From assembly GCF_009709575.1 (NCBI RefSeq), contig NZ_WIXO01000001.1:5830001-5894000 (forward strand): 64,000 nucleotides of DNA, in the 5' to 3' direction. Source of the stretch: Streptomyces taklimakanensis (GTDB taxonomy: Bacteria; Actinomycetota; Actinomycetes; Streptomycetales; Streptomycetaceae). The first letter of the stretch is position 1. Each line of letters opens with the position of its first letter. The notes under the pieces are model-generated. The model was not told where the DNA came from. It made no database searches and saw nothing but the letters and a program-made list of their open reading frames with translations. A program made the position numbers and the translations under genes. Positions 16,905 to 24,223 of this stretch are shown here, in pieces.

Positions 16905-16924
16905 CTACCTGCCGCGGCAGGTAG
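16905..16924. promoter_or_regulatory. perfect 20-bp palindrome (lux-box-like operator)
   Basis: CTACCTGCCGCGGCAGGTAG is a perfect inverted repeat in the roughly 500-base gap between the small minus-strand gene (start 16731) and the plus-strand LuxR-type gene (start 17232). The ACCTG...CAGGT ends resemble lux/las boxes bound by LuxR-family regulators. It is well placed to control both divergent transcripts. The rest of 16732-17231 holds no convincing gene. Confidence 0.55.
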
Positions 16925-17231
16925 CTGCCGGCCGGTCCGGCGCCCTGTCGGGGCCCTCGCGGATCGACCCCGCCTCGCGGACCGGGGCAGTCCGGTGCGG
17001 GACCGCCACTGGGCCGCAAACACCTTGGAGCGCAACATTCTGCCTATCTCCCGCCCACTCGCCACGGCTCGCGACCGTCCGGCGAGCGATGGCGGGGCAC
17101 CTCGGAACGGGAAGCGGTGATTTTCTTCGCGTTTTCCGCGTGCGAAGCGCGGAAGCCGTTATGCTGACCCTGTTTCGAGGCCGGAAGCCGATCGGGATCC
17201 GGGGCGTCGACCTGTGGGGGGTGCGCTGGAC

Positions 17232-18191
17232 GTGAATAAGTGGACCATTCAGGTTTACGGCGCGATGGTGTTGAACCGCGACTGGGGCGTCGAAAAAATA
17301 GCCGAGCATCTGGATATCGACGAGAACACGGTCCGGGGAGCGCTCGACGAGCTGGCGGAAGCATCGCTGATCCGCTCTTCACCGGAATCCGAGGACGTCC
17401 TTCACCCGGTCAATCCGTCGATCGCACTGGCCCCGTTGATGGCTCGGCAGGAGGCCGAGCTGGAGGAATACCGGATCCACATCGCGCGCAACCGTCACAT
17501 GGTGGCCGAGCTCACCTCGGAATGGGAGTCCGCGCAGGAGACCCGGGGTATCGCCGTGCTTCTCCGGGGGCTGGAGGCGGTGCGCGATCGGCTGGCGGAG
17601 CTCTGTGAGCAGGCCGAATCCGAACTCATGTCCTTCATGCCGGGGGGCGCCCAGAGCAGCGTGGCGCTGGAGGCCAGTCGCCCCTTGGACGAACGTCATC
17701 TGGCGCGCGGCGTGCGTATGCGTACCGTGTACCTGACGAGCGTTCAGGCCGACCGGCCCACCCGGGAGTACGCGGCCTGGCTCGCGCGGATGGGCGGCGA
17801 GGTCCGCACCGTGCCCTCCCTGCCGCTCCGCATGCTGATCGTGGACCGCCGCACCGCCGTGGTGCCCATCGCCCCGGACAACACCCACGAGGGGGCCCTG
17901 CTGCTCACCTCCAGGGGAGTTCTGGCGGGGTTGAACGCGCTCTTCGAGAAGGTCTGGGAGGAGGCCGAGCCGCTGGGCGTCGAACAGGCCCCCGAACCGG
18001 GCGAACCCACCGCCCAGGAGCGGGAGCTGTTGCGCCTGCTGGCCGCCGGCCACACCGACGAGGGCGTCTCCCGACAACTGGGGACCTCGGTACGCACCAC
18101 TCGCCGGATCGTGGCCCGGCTCATGGACGCCCTGGACGCACGCAGCCGCTTCGAGGCGGGCTACAAGGCCGCTCGGCGCCAGTGGATCTGA
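17232..18191 (+). CDS. LuxR-type transcriptional regulator with N-terminal winged-helix
   Basis: A regulator of about 319 residues. The N-terminus (VLNRDWGVEKIAEHLDIDENTVRGALDELAEASLI) is a TrmB-like winged helix; residues 75-110 are helical; the middle resembles a small sensor domain; the C-terminal 60 residues (TAQERELLRLLAAGHTDEGVSRQLGTSVRTTRRIV) form a LuxR/GerE-type helix-turn-helix. Two GTG starts are possible, 17214 and 17232; I prefer 17232 because a run of G lies about 11 bases before it. No phosphoacceptor receiver domain is present. It is the first gene right of the NRPS operon and probably takes part in its control. Confidence 0.88.
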   Translation: MNKWTIQVYGAMVLNRDWGVEKIAEHLDIDENTVRGALDELAEASLIRSSPESEDVLHPVNPSIALAPLMARQEAELEEYRIHIARNRHMVAELTSEWESAQETRGIAVLLRGLEAVRDRLAELCEQAESELMSFMPGGAQSSVALEASRPLDERHLARGVRMRTVYLTSVQADRPTREYAAWLARMGGEVRTVPSLPLRMLIVDRRTAVVPIAPDNTHEGALLLTSRGVLAGLNALFEKVWEEAEPLGVEQAPEPGEPTAQERELLRLLAAGHTDEGVSRQLGTSVRTTRRIVARLMDALDARSRFEAGYKAARRQWI

Positions 18192-18385
18192 TGTCGCGAC
18201 GGCGTTCGGCCTTCCCCGGCGGCGTGCCGCGCGTGGCCGGTTGATGCAGTGGACGGGTGCTGCCATCGCTTTCCTCTGGGCAGCGGCGCCCATGGGGGAC
18301 AGGCTCGGGGTGTCAGAGCGCGGCGGGTTCCCCGGAACCGCACGACGCGCCGCCGACCCGGACGCGGACACGCAGAGGAGACGGG

Positions 18386-18541
18386 ATGAACTTCCAGGGC
18401 TTCACGTGCACGGTGGTCGCGCTGCTGCTGGCCGGCTCGGCCGGTAGCGGAGTCCAACCGGCGGCGAGCGCGTCGACGCCGGCCCCCGTCACCATGGTGG
18501 CGAGCGAGGCCGAGCCGGAGGGCAGCTGGGGCTGGGACTGA
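18386..18541 (+). CDS. small secreted peptide (51 aa)
   Basis: A short frame downstream of the LuxR-type regulator. ATG 18386 follows AGGAG at a good distance (GAGGAGACGGG-ATG). The product has a clear signal peptide: a hydrophobic core (VVALLLAGSAGSGV) and a likely cut after the Ala-rich AASA near residue 29. That leaves about 22 residues ending in the acidic, Trp-rich tail SWGWD. No known precursor family is recognised. Position suggests a signalling or structural peptide controlled by the neighbouring regulator, which is inference only. Confidence 0.6.
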   Translation: MNFQGFTCTVVALLLAGSAGSGVQPAASASTPAPVTMVASEAEPEGSWGWD

Positions 18542-18614
18542 ACCGACGGGCCCATGCCACCGGCCTCCCTCCCGGGGACCGGCCGTGCCGCTCGGGCACC
18601 CGGTACGGCCGTGC

Positions 18615-19355
18615 TCAGGCCACCGGTTCCGCTTCGGGGCCCCGGTGGAAGGACCGATGGGCGAGCCACCCCGCCCAGGGCACCACGATCACCAGTGTCC
18701 CGGCGGCGAGCCAGGCCGTGAGGGTCAGCGCGTCCCGGATGTCGGGCCGGAGGAAGACGGCCACCAGTCCGCCGGTGCCCGGCACCATCGCGGCCAGGTA
18801 GGCGAGCACGAAGGGCCCGAACTGGTGCGTCGCCACCGGCCTGCCCCGTCTGTCCCGACGTCTCAGCCAGTGGGCCGACCAGAAGAACACCACGGCGAAC
18901 GGGAGCGCGAGGACCGCGATGCCGACGGGGGCCCTGTACCCGCCCTCCGGCATGGCCTCGGTGCTCTCCCGGGACGGGCCGAGGGCCACCTCCCGCACCT
19001 CGCCCCGCCAGGTGGTCGTGGTGACGGTCGCGCCGACGCGCAGTCGGTCTTCGACGGAGCCGTCCCCGACCAGACTCACCCGATGCTCCGAGCCGTCGGC
19101 ATGGGTGAGGTCGTAGTGGTCGATGTGGGTCTTCCTCGCGATGGTCTCCTTGCCGGTGACCGTCGCCTCGCGCTCCCACCGGCACTCCGGGACGGGGCCG
19201 TTCGGCGGGCACACGGGCGCCGCCGCGTAGGCGCGTTCCTCGCTCACCGCGACGGGCGTCCAGACGGCGAGACACAACAGCGCGACGAGTCCGCACACAC
19301 CGCCGAACGTCCGGAGCACCCAGGGAGGGGTCAGATCCTGTTGGTACCGAGTCAT
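18615..19355 (-). CDS. membrane protein of unknown function
   Basis: A 246-residue membrane protein. It has one hydrophobic segment near the N-terminus (residues 15-37), an exported soluble domain of about 110 residues with two cysteines (VCPPNGPVPEC) and an SH3-like beta pattern, and then three hydrophobic segments (about 140-160, 180-200, 210-230). This resembles actinomycete membrane proteins with no assigned role. It is convergent with the small peptide gene. The 446 bases to its right, up to the FAD oxidoreductase, hold no gene I can support. Confidence 0.8.
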   Translation of the reverse strand: MTRYQQDLTPPWVLRTFGGVCGLVALLCLAVWTPVAVSEERAYAAAPVCPPNGPVPECRWEREATVTGKETIARKTHIDHYDLTHADGSEHRVSLVGDGSVEDRLRVGATVTTTTWRGEVREVALGPSRESTEAMPEGGYRAPVGIAVLALPFAVVFFWSAHWLRRRDRRGRPVATHQFGPFVLAYLAAMVPGTGGLVAVFLRPDIRDALTLTAWLAAGTLVIVVPWAGWLAHRSFHRGPEAEPVA

Positions 19356-19801
19356 CGTTCACCTCGCTCGTGGCCGTCCGGCCTCGTTCCGTCTCCGGCG
19401 CCGGCACGGAACGGCGGTCGGCGGTGTCACCACCGCGGGACCTCCGGCGGAAGCCGGGACCGCGGCGGGGCGGGGAGCCGGCGACGGCCACCGCGGCGGT
19501 CATGCCGGAAGCGGTGGGCCGGTGAGGAGCGTCGGGGCGCCGGTCGTCGCGAGCGGCCACGGCTCCGGCCCTCGCATCCCTCGGTCGGACACGGACCCCA
19601 CCCTCGTCTCTCGCACCGCGCCGCTTCGCCGCCTCCCCGCGCCCCTCGGCTCACCACGCCTCGCCAGGGGGCTGGTCATCATACAGAGCCCGCTCTCCGC
19701 GCGGGCCGGGCACCGAGCGGCGTACGCCCGGGGCCGGCCGGACCGCGGGACGGGATCCGCGGTCCGGCGGGCAGCGCGGGCGGGGCGGGGACGACCCGCG
19801 T
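19356..19801. other. gene-free stretch
   Basis: Between the membrane-protein start (19355) and the FAD oxidoreductase stop (19802). Open frames here show no recognisable protein; the region presumably holds the promoter of the membrane-protein gene. No clear repeat or RNA was seen. Confidence 0.4.
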
Positions 19802-20959
19802 TCACCCGTGTCCGGGGCCGGGGAAGGACCTGTCGCCGAAGAGGACCCGTTCGGCCGCGGCCCGGCCGAACGGCGTGCGCAGCAGCCTGAACGCCACCGC
19901 TGCCATGGTCGGCGTCCGCACCTGGGCCAACCCCCTGCGCAGCATGAGCCGCCCCCGGAAACGAGCGCGCAGAGCGGCTCCGTCGTAGGCGGCCGACACG
20001 TCCGGCCGCCCGGTCCGCAGCGCGTCGTCGAGGACCGCGGCGGCGAGCTCCGACAGCCGCAGGCACGGATCCAGGCCGCCGGCGGTGAGCGGGGAGACCG
20101 CGCCCGCCGCGTCCCCCACCAGAAGTCCGTCGGGGCAGCCGATCCGACGCAGCACGCCGCCGACGGGGATCGGACCTCCGCGCCGCTCCACCACCTCGGG
20201 ACGGGCCACGCCGGTCAACCCGGGCGCCGAGGCGCCGAACCGTTCCAGGGCCCGGCGAAGGCCGTCCGGGAAGCGGTCGGCGTAACCGGCGACGCCGACA
20301 TGGGCGTGCCGGCCGTCGTTGACCACCCAGGCCAGGTAGCCGGGGGCGAACGAGGGGTCGAGCACGCAGTGGAACGTCGGCGGCTCGTCGCTCCCGGGCA
20401 GTTCGAAGACCTCCTCGGCGCCGACCAGCAGGTGGTGGTTGCGGTCGAGGGCGAGGTCGCGGGCGACCGTCGAGCGGGCCCCGTCGGCGCCGACGACGAA
20501 GCGTGCCCGTACCACCGTCGGCCCGCAGCGGCCGACCAGGTGGAAGGCGTCGCCCCGCCGACCGACGTAGCGCGTGCCCAGCGCCGTCCGCACGCCCGCG
20601 TCGGTCGCGGCGTCGGCCGCTGCCGCGTAGAGCGGTGCCATGTCGCCCACCCGGTACTCGTCGCGGCCGCTGGTCAGGCTGACCGGGTGGCGCATGCCAG
20701 GGGGGTAGAGCACCACTCGTCGGATCGGTGGGCCGAGATGCTCGGAGGGCAGCGGAAAGTCGTCGAGCGTCTTCCGCACGAAGATTCCCGTGGTGCGGAT
20801 CGCGCCGGTGAGATCGGTCCGCCGGTCGACCAGGAGGACATCGTGGCCCTGCCGGGCGAGGAGCGTGGCGGTGTGGAGGCCGGCCAACCCGGCTCCGACC
20901 ACCAGTACGTCGGTACGGGTCGTGGCCCCGAGGTGGCGGGAGGTGTCGGTCGTCGTCAT
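19802..20959 (-). CDS. FAD-dependent oxidoreductase (geranylgeranyl-reductase-like)
   Basis: A 385-residue flavoprotein. The N-terminal Rossmann motif VVGAGLAGLHTATLLARQG and the later LLVGDAAGAVSPLTAGGLD (GD motif) are typical of group A flavoprotein monooxygenases and geranylgeranyl reductases. FVVGADGARSTVAR is the DG-type motif. GGLD and the long helical C-terminus point towards the geranylgeranyl reductase branch, which reduces isoprenoid double bonds, but aromatic hydroxylation is possible. ATG 20959 has AGGAG seven bases upstream. It is divergent from the prenyltransferase fusion across a shared promoter region with two palindromes, so the two enzymes probably act in one isoprenoid pathway. 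Confidence 0.88.
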   Translation of the reverse strand: MTTTDTSRHLGATTRTDVLVVGAGLAGLHTATLLARQGHDVLLVDRRTDLTGAIRTTGIFVRKTLDDFPLPSEHLGPPIRRVVLYPPGMRHPVSLTSGRDEYRVGDMAPLYAAAADAATDAGVRTALGTRYVGRRGDAFHLVGRCGPTVVRARFVVGADGARSTVARDLALDRNHHLLVGAEEVFELPGSDEPPTFHCVLDPSFAPGYLAWVVNDGRHAHVGVAGYADRFPDGLRRALERFGASAPGLTGVARPEVVERRGGPIPVGGVLRRIGCPDGLLVGDAAGAVSPLTAGGLDPCLRLSELAAAVLDDALRTGRPDVSAAYDGAALRARFRGRLMLRRGLAQVRTPTMAAVAFRLLRTPFGRAAAERVLFGDRSFPGPGHG

Positions 20960-21039
20960 GGTCTGCTCCTCGTGGGGCCGTCACCGGCTCGCATCGGTGC
21001 GCGGCGCGAGCGCGGACGGCTTTCCCGGCGCCGCTCTTT

Positions 21040-21077
21040 CTATCGAATTGCGATAGGAAGCTATCGAAATTCGATAG
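21040..21077. promoter_or_regulatory. two tandem palindromic operators
   Basis: Two AT-rich inverted repeats stand out in this GC-rich region: CTATCGAATTGCGATAG (21040-21056, 6-bp arms) and CTATCGAAATTCGATAG (21061-21077, 8-bp arms around one base). Their centres are 21 bases apart, two helical turns, as for a pair of regulator dimers on one DNA face. They lie about 80 bases upstream of the FAD oxidoreductase start. No regulator gene lies immediately beside them. The remaining sequence to 21626 holds no convincing gene. Confidence 0.7.
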
Positions 21078-21626
21078 GATCGGCAAGGGGGGGCAGCCGA
21101 CGCACCGGAGCTCGGAAACGGATCCGTGCTTCGATGCCGGCGGTGTCGAGCGCGGCGAGCGGCCCTTCGCGTGGTTCCCCGCCACGACGACGTCCTGCTC
21201 CGAGGCGGCGGCGCTCGGCGCGAGGGGGCGGGCCGGGTGACCTCACGGGGGGCGGAACCGGTCGCGCCGGGGGCGGTCCGGGCGAGTTCGGGACACCGCC
21301 GCCGTGCGCGAACCGGCGGCGCGATCCTGAGGACGATCCGTCGCCCTCGTGCGTGCCGACCGTTCGGACGGACACCCGATCGACGCCTCACGGCCCTCGC
21401 CGAGGTCGGACCCCGGAGGGGGGTTCGCCGACCGTCGGTGAGCCTACGCGCGATGTTTGTCGTGTGTACGTGTGATCCGACAACCGAACCGGTACCGATC
21501 GCCCCCGGCGTCGTTGACAAGGGTGGAGGTCTCCGGCTGTGAGCCGGAGAGGAGGTGCCGCCGTCCGCCGCGTTGCCGGGGCTGCGGAACGCGTACCGGC
21601 GGCGTGACCGAGGAGGAGGTCCGCGG

Positions 21627-23243
21627 ATGGTGGGGGACGAGGCTGTGTCGGGTGCGCCGGAACTACGCGAGTCCTACGAGGCGTGCGCGGCCGAGACCAG
21701 GCGGTTCCTGGCACCGATGTGGAAGGCGACCGAGCTTCTGCCCGCCGCGATCCGCCCCCACGTCCACGCCGTGCACGGTTTCATGATGCGGACCGATCGC
21801 GTCGCCGACGAGGGCGGAGCGCGGACGGACCGCGAGAAGCGGATCGTCCGGTGGCGCTCCGACACCCTGGCGGAGTTGCGCGCGGGCCACAGCGAGCACC
21901 CGCTGCGGCGGGCGTTCGTGGACACGGTGCTGCGGTGGGACCTCGACCGTGCGGTGCTCGAGGAGTTCCTCGACACCATCCTGGCCGACTGCGTCTCCCC
22001 GCCCGTCTTCGAGACGTTCGCGGATCAGCGACGCTACCTGCGGGGAGCCACGGGGACGATCTTCGAGATGTGGACCCCGCTGCTGGACGTGAGAGGAGCG
22101 GAGGTGTCGTCGCTGACCTCCGTGCTGGGCGAGGTGTGCCAGTTGGTCGACATCATCGAGGACCTGCCGGCCGACCTCGCCGCCGGCCGGTGCTATCTGC
22201 CGCGTGCCGACCTGCGACGGCTGGGGCTGGAGATCGGCGATCTCCGGCGCGGTGAGCGGCGGGAGGCGCTGGACGAGTTGGTGGGTCTCCAGCTCGACCG
22301 CTGGACCGGCCTGCTGGAGCGGGCGGTGCCGGTGACCGGGATGGTGGGTCCCGAGTACCAACCGTTTCTGCACACCCTGCTCCTGGGGGCCCAGTTGCAG
22401 TTCGACGAGACCGTGCTCCGACAGGCCCGGGTCTTCACCGACGGGATCGACCCGCTGACGTCGATCGGTCCGGCGCGGCGCCGCCCGGCCCGGCCGCACA
22501 CGGGTGCGGTGCCGGACCATGTCGCGGTGATCATGGACGGCAACCGGCGGTGGGCCGCGCAGCGGGGCATGTCGGCCTCCCAGGGGCACCACGCGGGCGA
22601 GCGGGCGGCGATGCGTCTGGTCAACGCCGCCCTGCGACTGGGAATCCGGCACCTGAGCATCTACGTGTTCTCCACCGAGAACTGGCGTCGCTCCCAGGAC
22701 GAACTGGTCTCCCTGTTCGACGCCTTGGCCGACCGGGTCGTCCGGGGCATCGAGTGGCTGCACGAAATGGGCGTGCAGGTGCGCTGGTGCGGGCGGCGTG
22801 ACCGCATCGAGCCGTCGCTCGCCTCCGAACTGGCACTGGCGGAGAGCATGACGTCGAACAACGACGTGCTGTCCCTGACCGTCTGCGTCGACTACGGCGG
22901 ACGGGAGGAGCTGACCGAGGCCGCCCGCGCGCTGGCCGCCGAGGCGGTCGCGGGAACGATCCGGCCCGAGGACATCCGGCCCGAGGACCTGGCCCGGAAC
23001 CTGTACGCGCCCGGTCTTCCCGACGTCGACCTACTGATCCGCACCTCCGGCGAACAGCGGATCAGCAACTTCCTGCCCTGGCACCTCGCCTACGCCGAAC
23101 TGGTCTTCGACCGGACCCTCTGGCCCGACTTCGGGCTGGCCCGGTTGCGGGACGCCGTCACGGCGTACGCCGGTCGCCGGCGCCGCTTCGGCGGCGGTCT
23201 TCCCGGCCCCGCCCGACCGGTGGAGCCGGCTCCGACGTCCTGA
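21627..23243 (+). CDS. squalene/phytoene-synthase-like domain fused to a cis-prenyltransferase
   Basis: A 538-residue fusion of two prenyl-diphosphate enzymes. Residues 10-280 form a squalene/phytoene-synthase-like domain with both DxxxD motifs (DRVAD near 56 and DIIED near 176) and the GRCYLPRADL segment. Residues 296-525 form an undecaprenyl-diphosphate-synthase-type cis-prenyltransferase: MDGNRRW with the catalytic Asp, YVFSTENWRRS, and RTSGEQRISNF near the end. The cis domain probably builds or cyclises a prenyl diphosphate, which the other domain could join to an acceptor, as squalene-synthase-like enzymes do in carbazole alkaloid pathways. ATG 21627 has GGAGGAGG eight bases upstream, which favours it over a start at 21555. 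The substrate cannot be read from sequence. Confidence 0.9.
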   Translation: MVGDEAVSGAPELRESYEACAAETRRFLAPMWKATELLPAAIRPHVHAVHGFMMRTDRVADEGGARTDREKRIVRWRSDTLAELRAGHSEHPLRRAFVDTVLRWDLDRAVLEEFLDTILADCVSPPVFETFADQRRYLRGATGTIFEMWTPLLDVRGAEVSSLTSVLGEVCQLVDIIEDLPADLAAGRCYLPRADLRRLGLEIGDLRRGERREALDELVGLQLDRWTGLLERAVPVTGMVGPEYQPFLHTLLLGAQLQFDETVLRQARVFTDGIDPLTSIGPARRRPARPHTGAVPDHVAVIMDGNRRWAAQRGMSASQGHHAGERAAMRLVNAALRLGIRHLSIYVFSTENWRRSQDELVSLFDALADRVVRGIEWLHEMGVQVRWCGRRDRIEPSLASELALAESMTSNNDVLSLTVCVDYGGREELTEAARALAAEAVAGTIRPEDIRPEDLARNLYAPGLPDVDLLIRTSGEQRISNFLPWHLAYAELVFDRTLWPDFGLARLRDAVTAYAGRRRRFGGGLPGPARPVEPAPTS

Positions 23244-23263
23244 GGCCGGAGCCGGCCCTCGCC

Positions 23264-23908
23264 TCACGGCTTCGGCGGGGTGTACACGCCCTCCGCGGTC
23301 ACGTACGCCAACGGCGTGTCGGCGGTGAACGCGGGCGTGCCGAAGGTGGCGGTGTACACCTCCAGCAGCTCGGGGGTGGGGCGTAGCGGCACCTCGCCGA
23401 GCCGAACCGTCAGCGGCCGGCCCAGCGGCGCGTCACCGGTGGACAACAGGCCCTCGGCCAGGCCACACCGGAACATCGAGTGGTGCCCGACCTCGACGCC
23501 GTTGACCACGCACTTCCCGGAGGCCACCCCGTCCTGCAGGAGACTTTCCGGATTGACGATCCGGAAGACACCGGCCGGTGAGCGGACCGTGATCCCGCCG
23601 TCGAGGGCGCCGTCGCCCCGCGCCTCCGGGAGGTCCGTCAGCGAGGGATCACCGGTGCCGGAGCGTACGGAGAACCGCACTGCCGAACCGCGGGAGTCCT
23701 TGACCAAGCGGGCCGGAGCCACGGCCTCGACCACGGCCCCCAACCGGTCCAACTCCGCCTGGACCTGCTCGGTCCAGCGGACCTCGACCCAGCCGTCGGA
23801 GACGGTGCCCCATGTGTCCTCCGTGGTGGCGGAGGCCGTCCCGGTGAACCGGGACAACAGGGGCGCGGCCAAGGCGGTGCCCAGAACTGTTCGTCGTGTC
23901 GTACTCAT
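23264..23908 (-). CDS. Tat-type secreted protein of unknown function
   Basis: About 214 residues with a twin-arginine signal (STTRRTVLGTALAAPLLS) and an Ala-rich cut region near residue 30. The mature part is beta-rich with one pair of cysteines (GKCVVNG, MFRCGLAEG). I do not recognise the family; it carries no lipobox, so it should be released. The start is uncertain: ATG 23908 begins right before the Tat motif, and ATG 23923 adds five residues; neither has an ideal ribosome site. It is convergent with the prenyltransferase fusion and probably unrelated to it. Confidence 0.75.
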   Translation of the reverse strand: MSTTRRTVLGTALAAPLLSRFTGTASATTEDTWGTVSDGWVEVRWTEQVQAELDRLGAVVEAVAPARLVKDSRGSAVRFSVRSGTGDPSLTDLPEARGDGALDGGITVRSPAGVFRIVNPESLLQDGVASGKCVVNGVEVGHHSMFRCGLAEGLLSTGDAPLGRPLTVRLGEVPLRPTPELLEVYTATFGTPAFTADTPLAYVTAEGVYTPPKP

Positions 23909-24000
23909 CGGTGTGCGCACCATCCTTCCCCGGGCCGCAGGGCACGGCCCAGGGGGATCATCCAGTCGGTTGATATGCCCAGATCATGGAGTGACCGGAA

Positions 24001-24018
24001 ACCACCCGAAAGGGTGGT
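24001..24018. terminator. short GAAA-loop hairpin
   Basis: ACCACCC, a GAAA tetraloop and GGGTGGT form a perfect 7-bp stem in the roughly 300-base gap between the UvrA-like stop (24224) and the secreted-protein start. It could end the leftward uvrA-like transcript or lie in the leader of the secreted-protein gene. There is no T-run. Confidence 0.35.
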
Positions 24019-24223
24019 AGGGGTGCACTGTCAGGTCTATCCGGGCTCGGGGGAGCCGCCCGGGCGCGGTGTCGAAACGTGGTGCTCCGGCGGCGGTTCG
24101 GTGCCCCGAGTCCGTCTGTTGCGTCGTTCCGGCCGTGACGGTCCGCCGACTCCGGGGCGCTCCCGCGCGGGAGATCGCCGGGTGCCGCGCGAACTCGTCC
24201 CGCGGTGTCAGCGAGAGCCGTGG

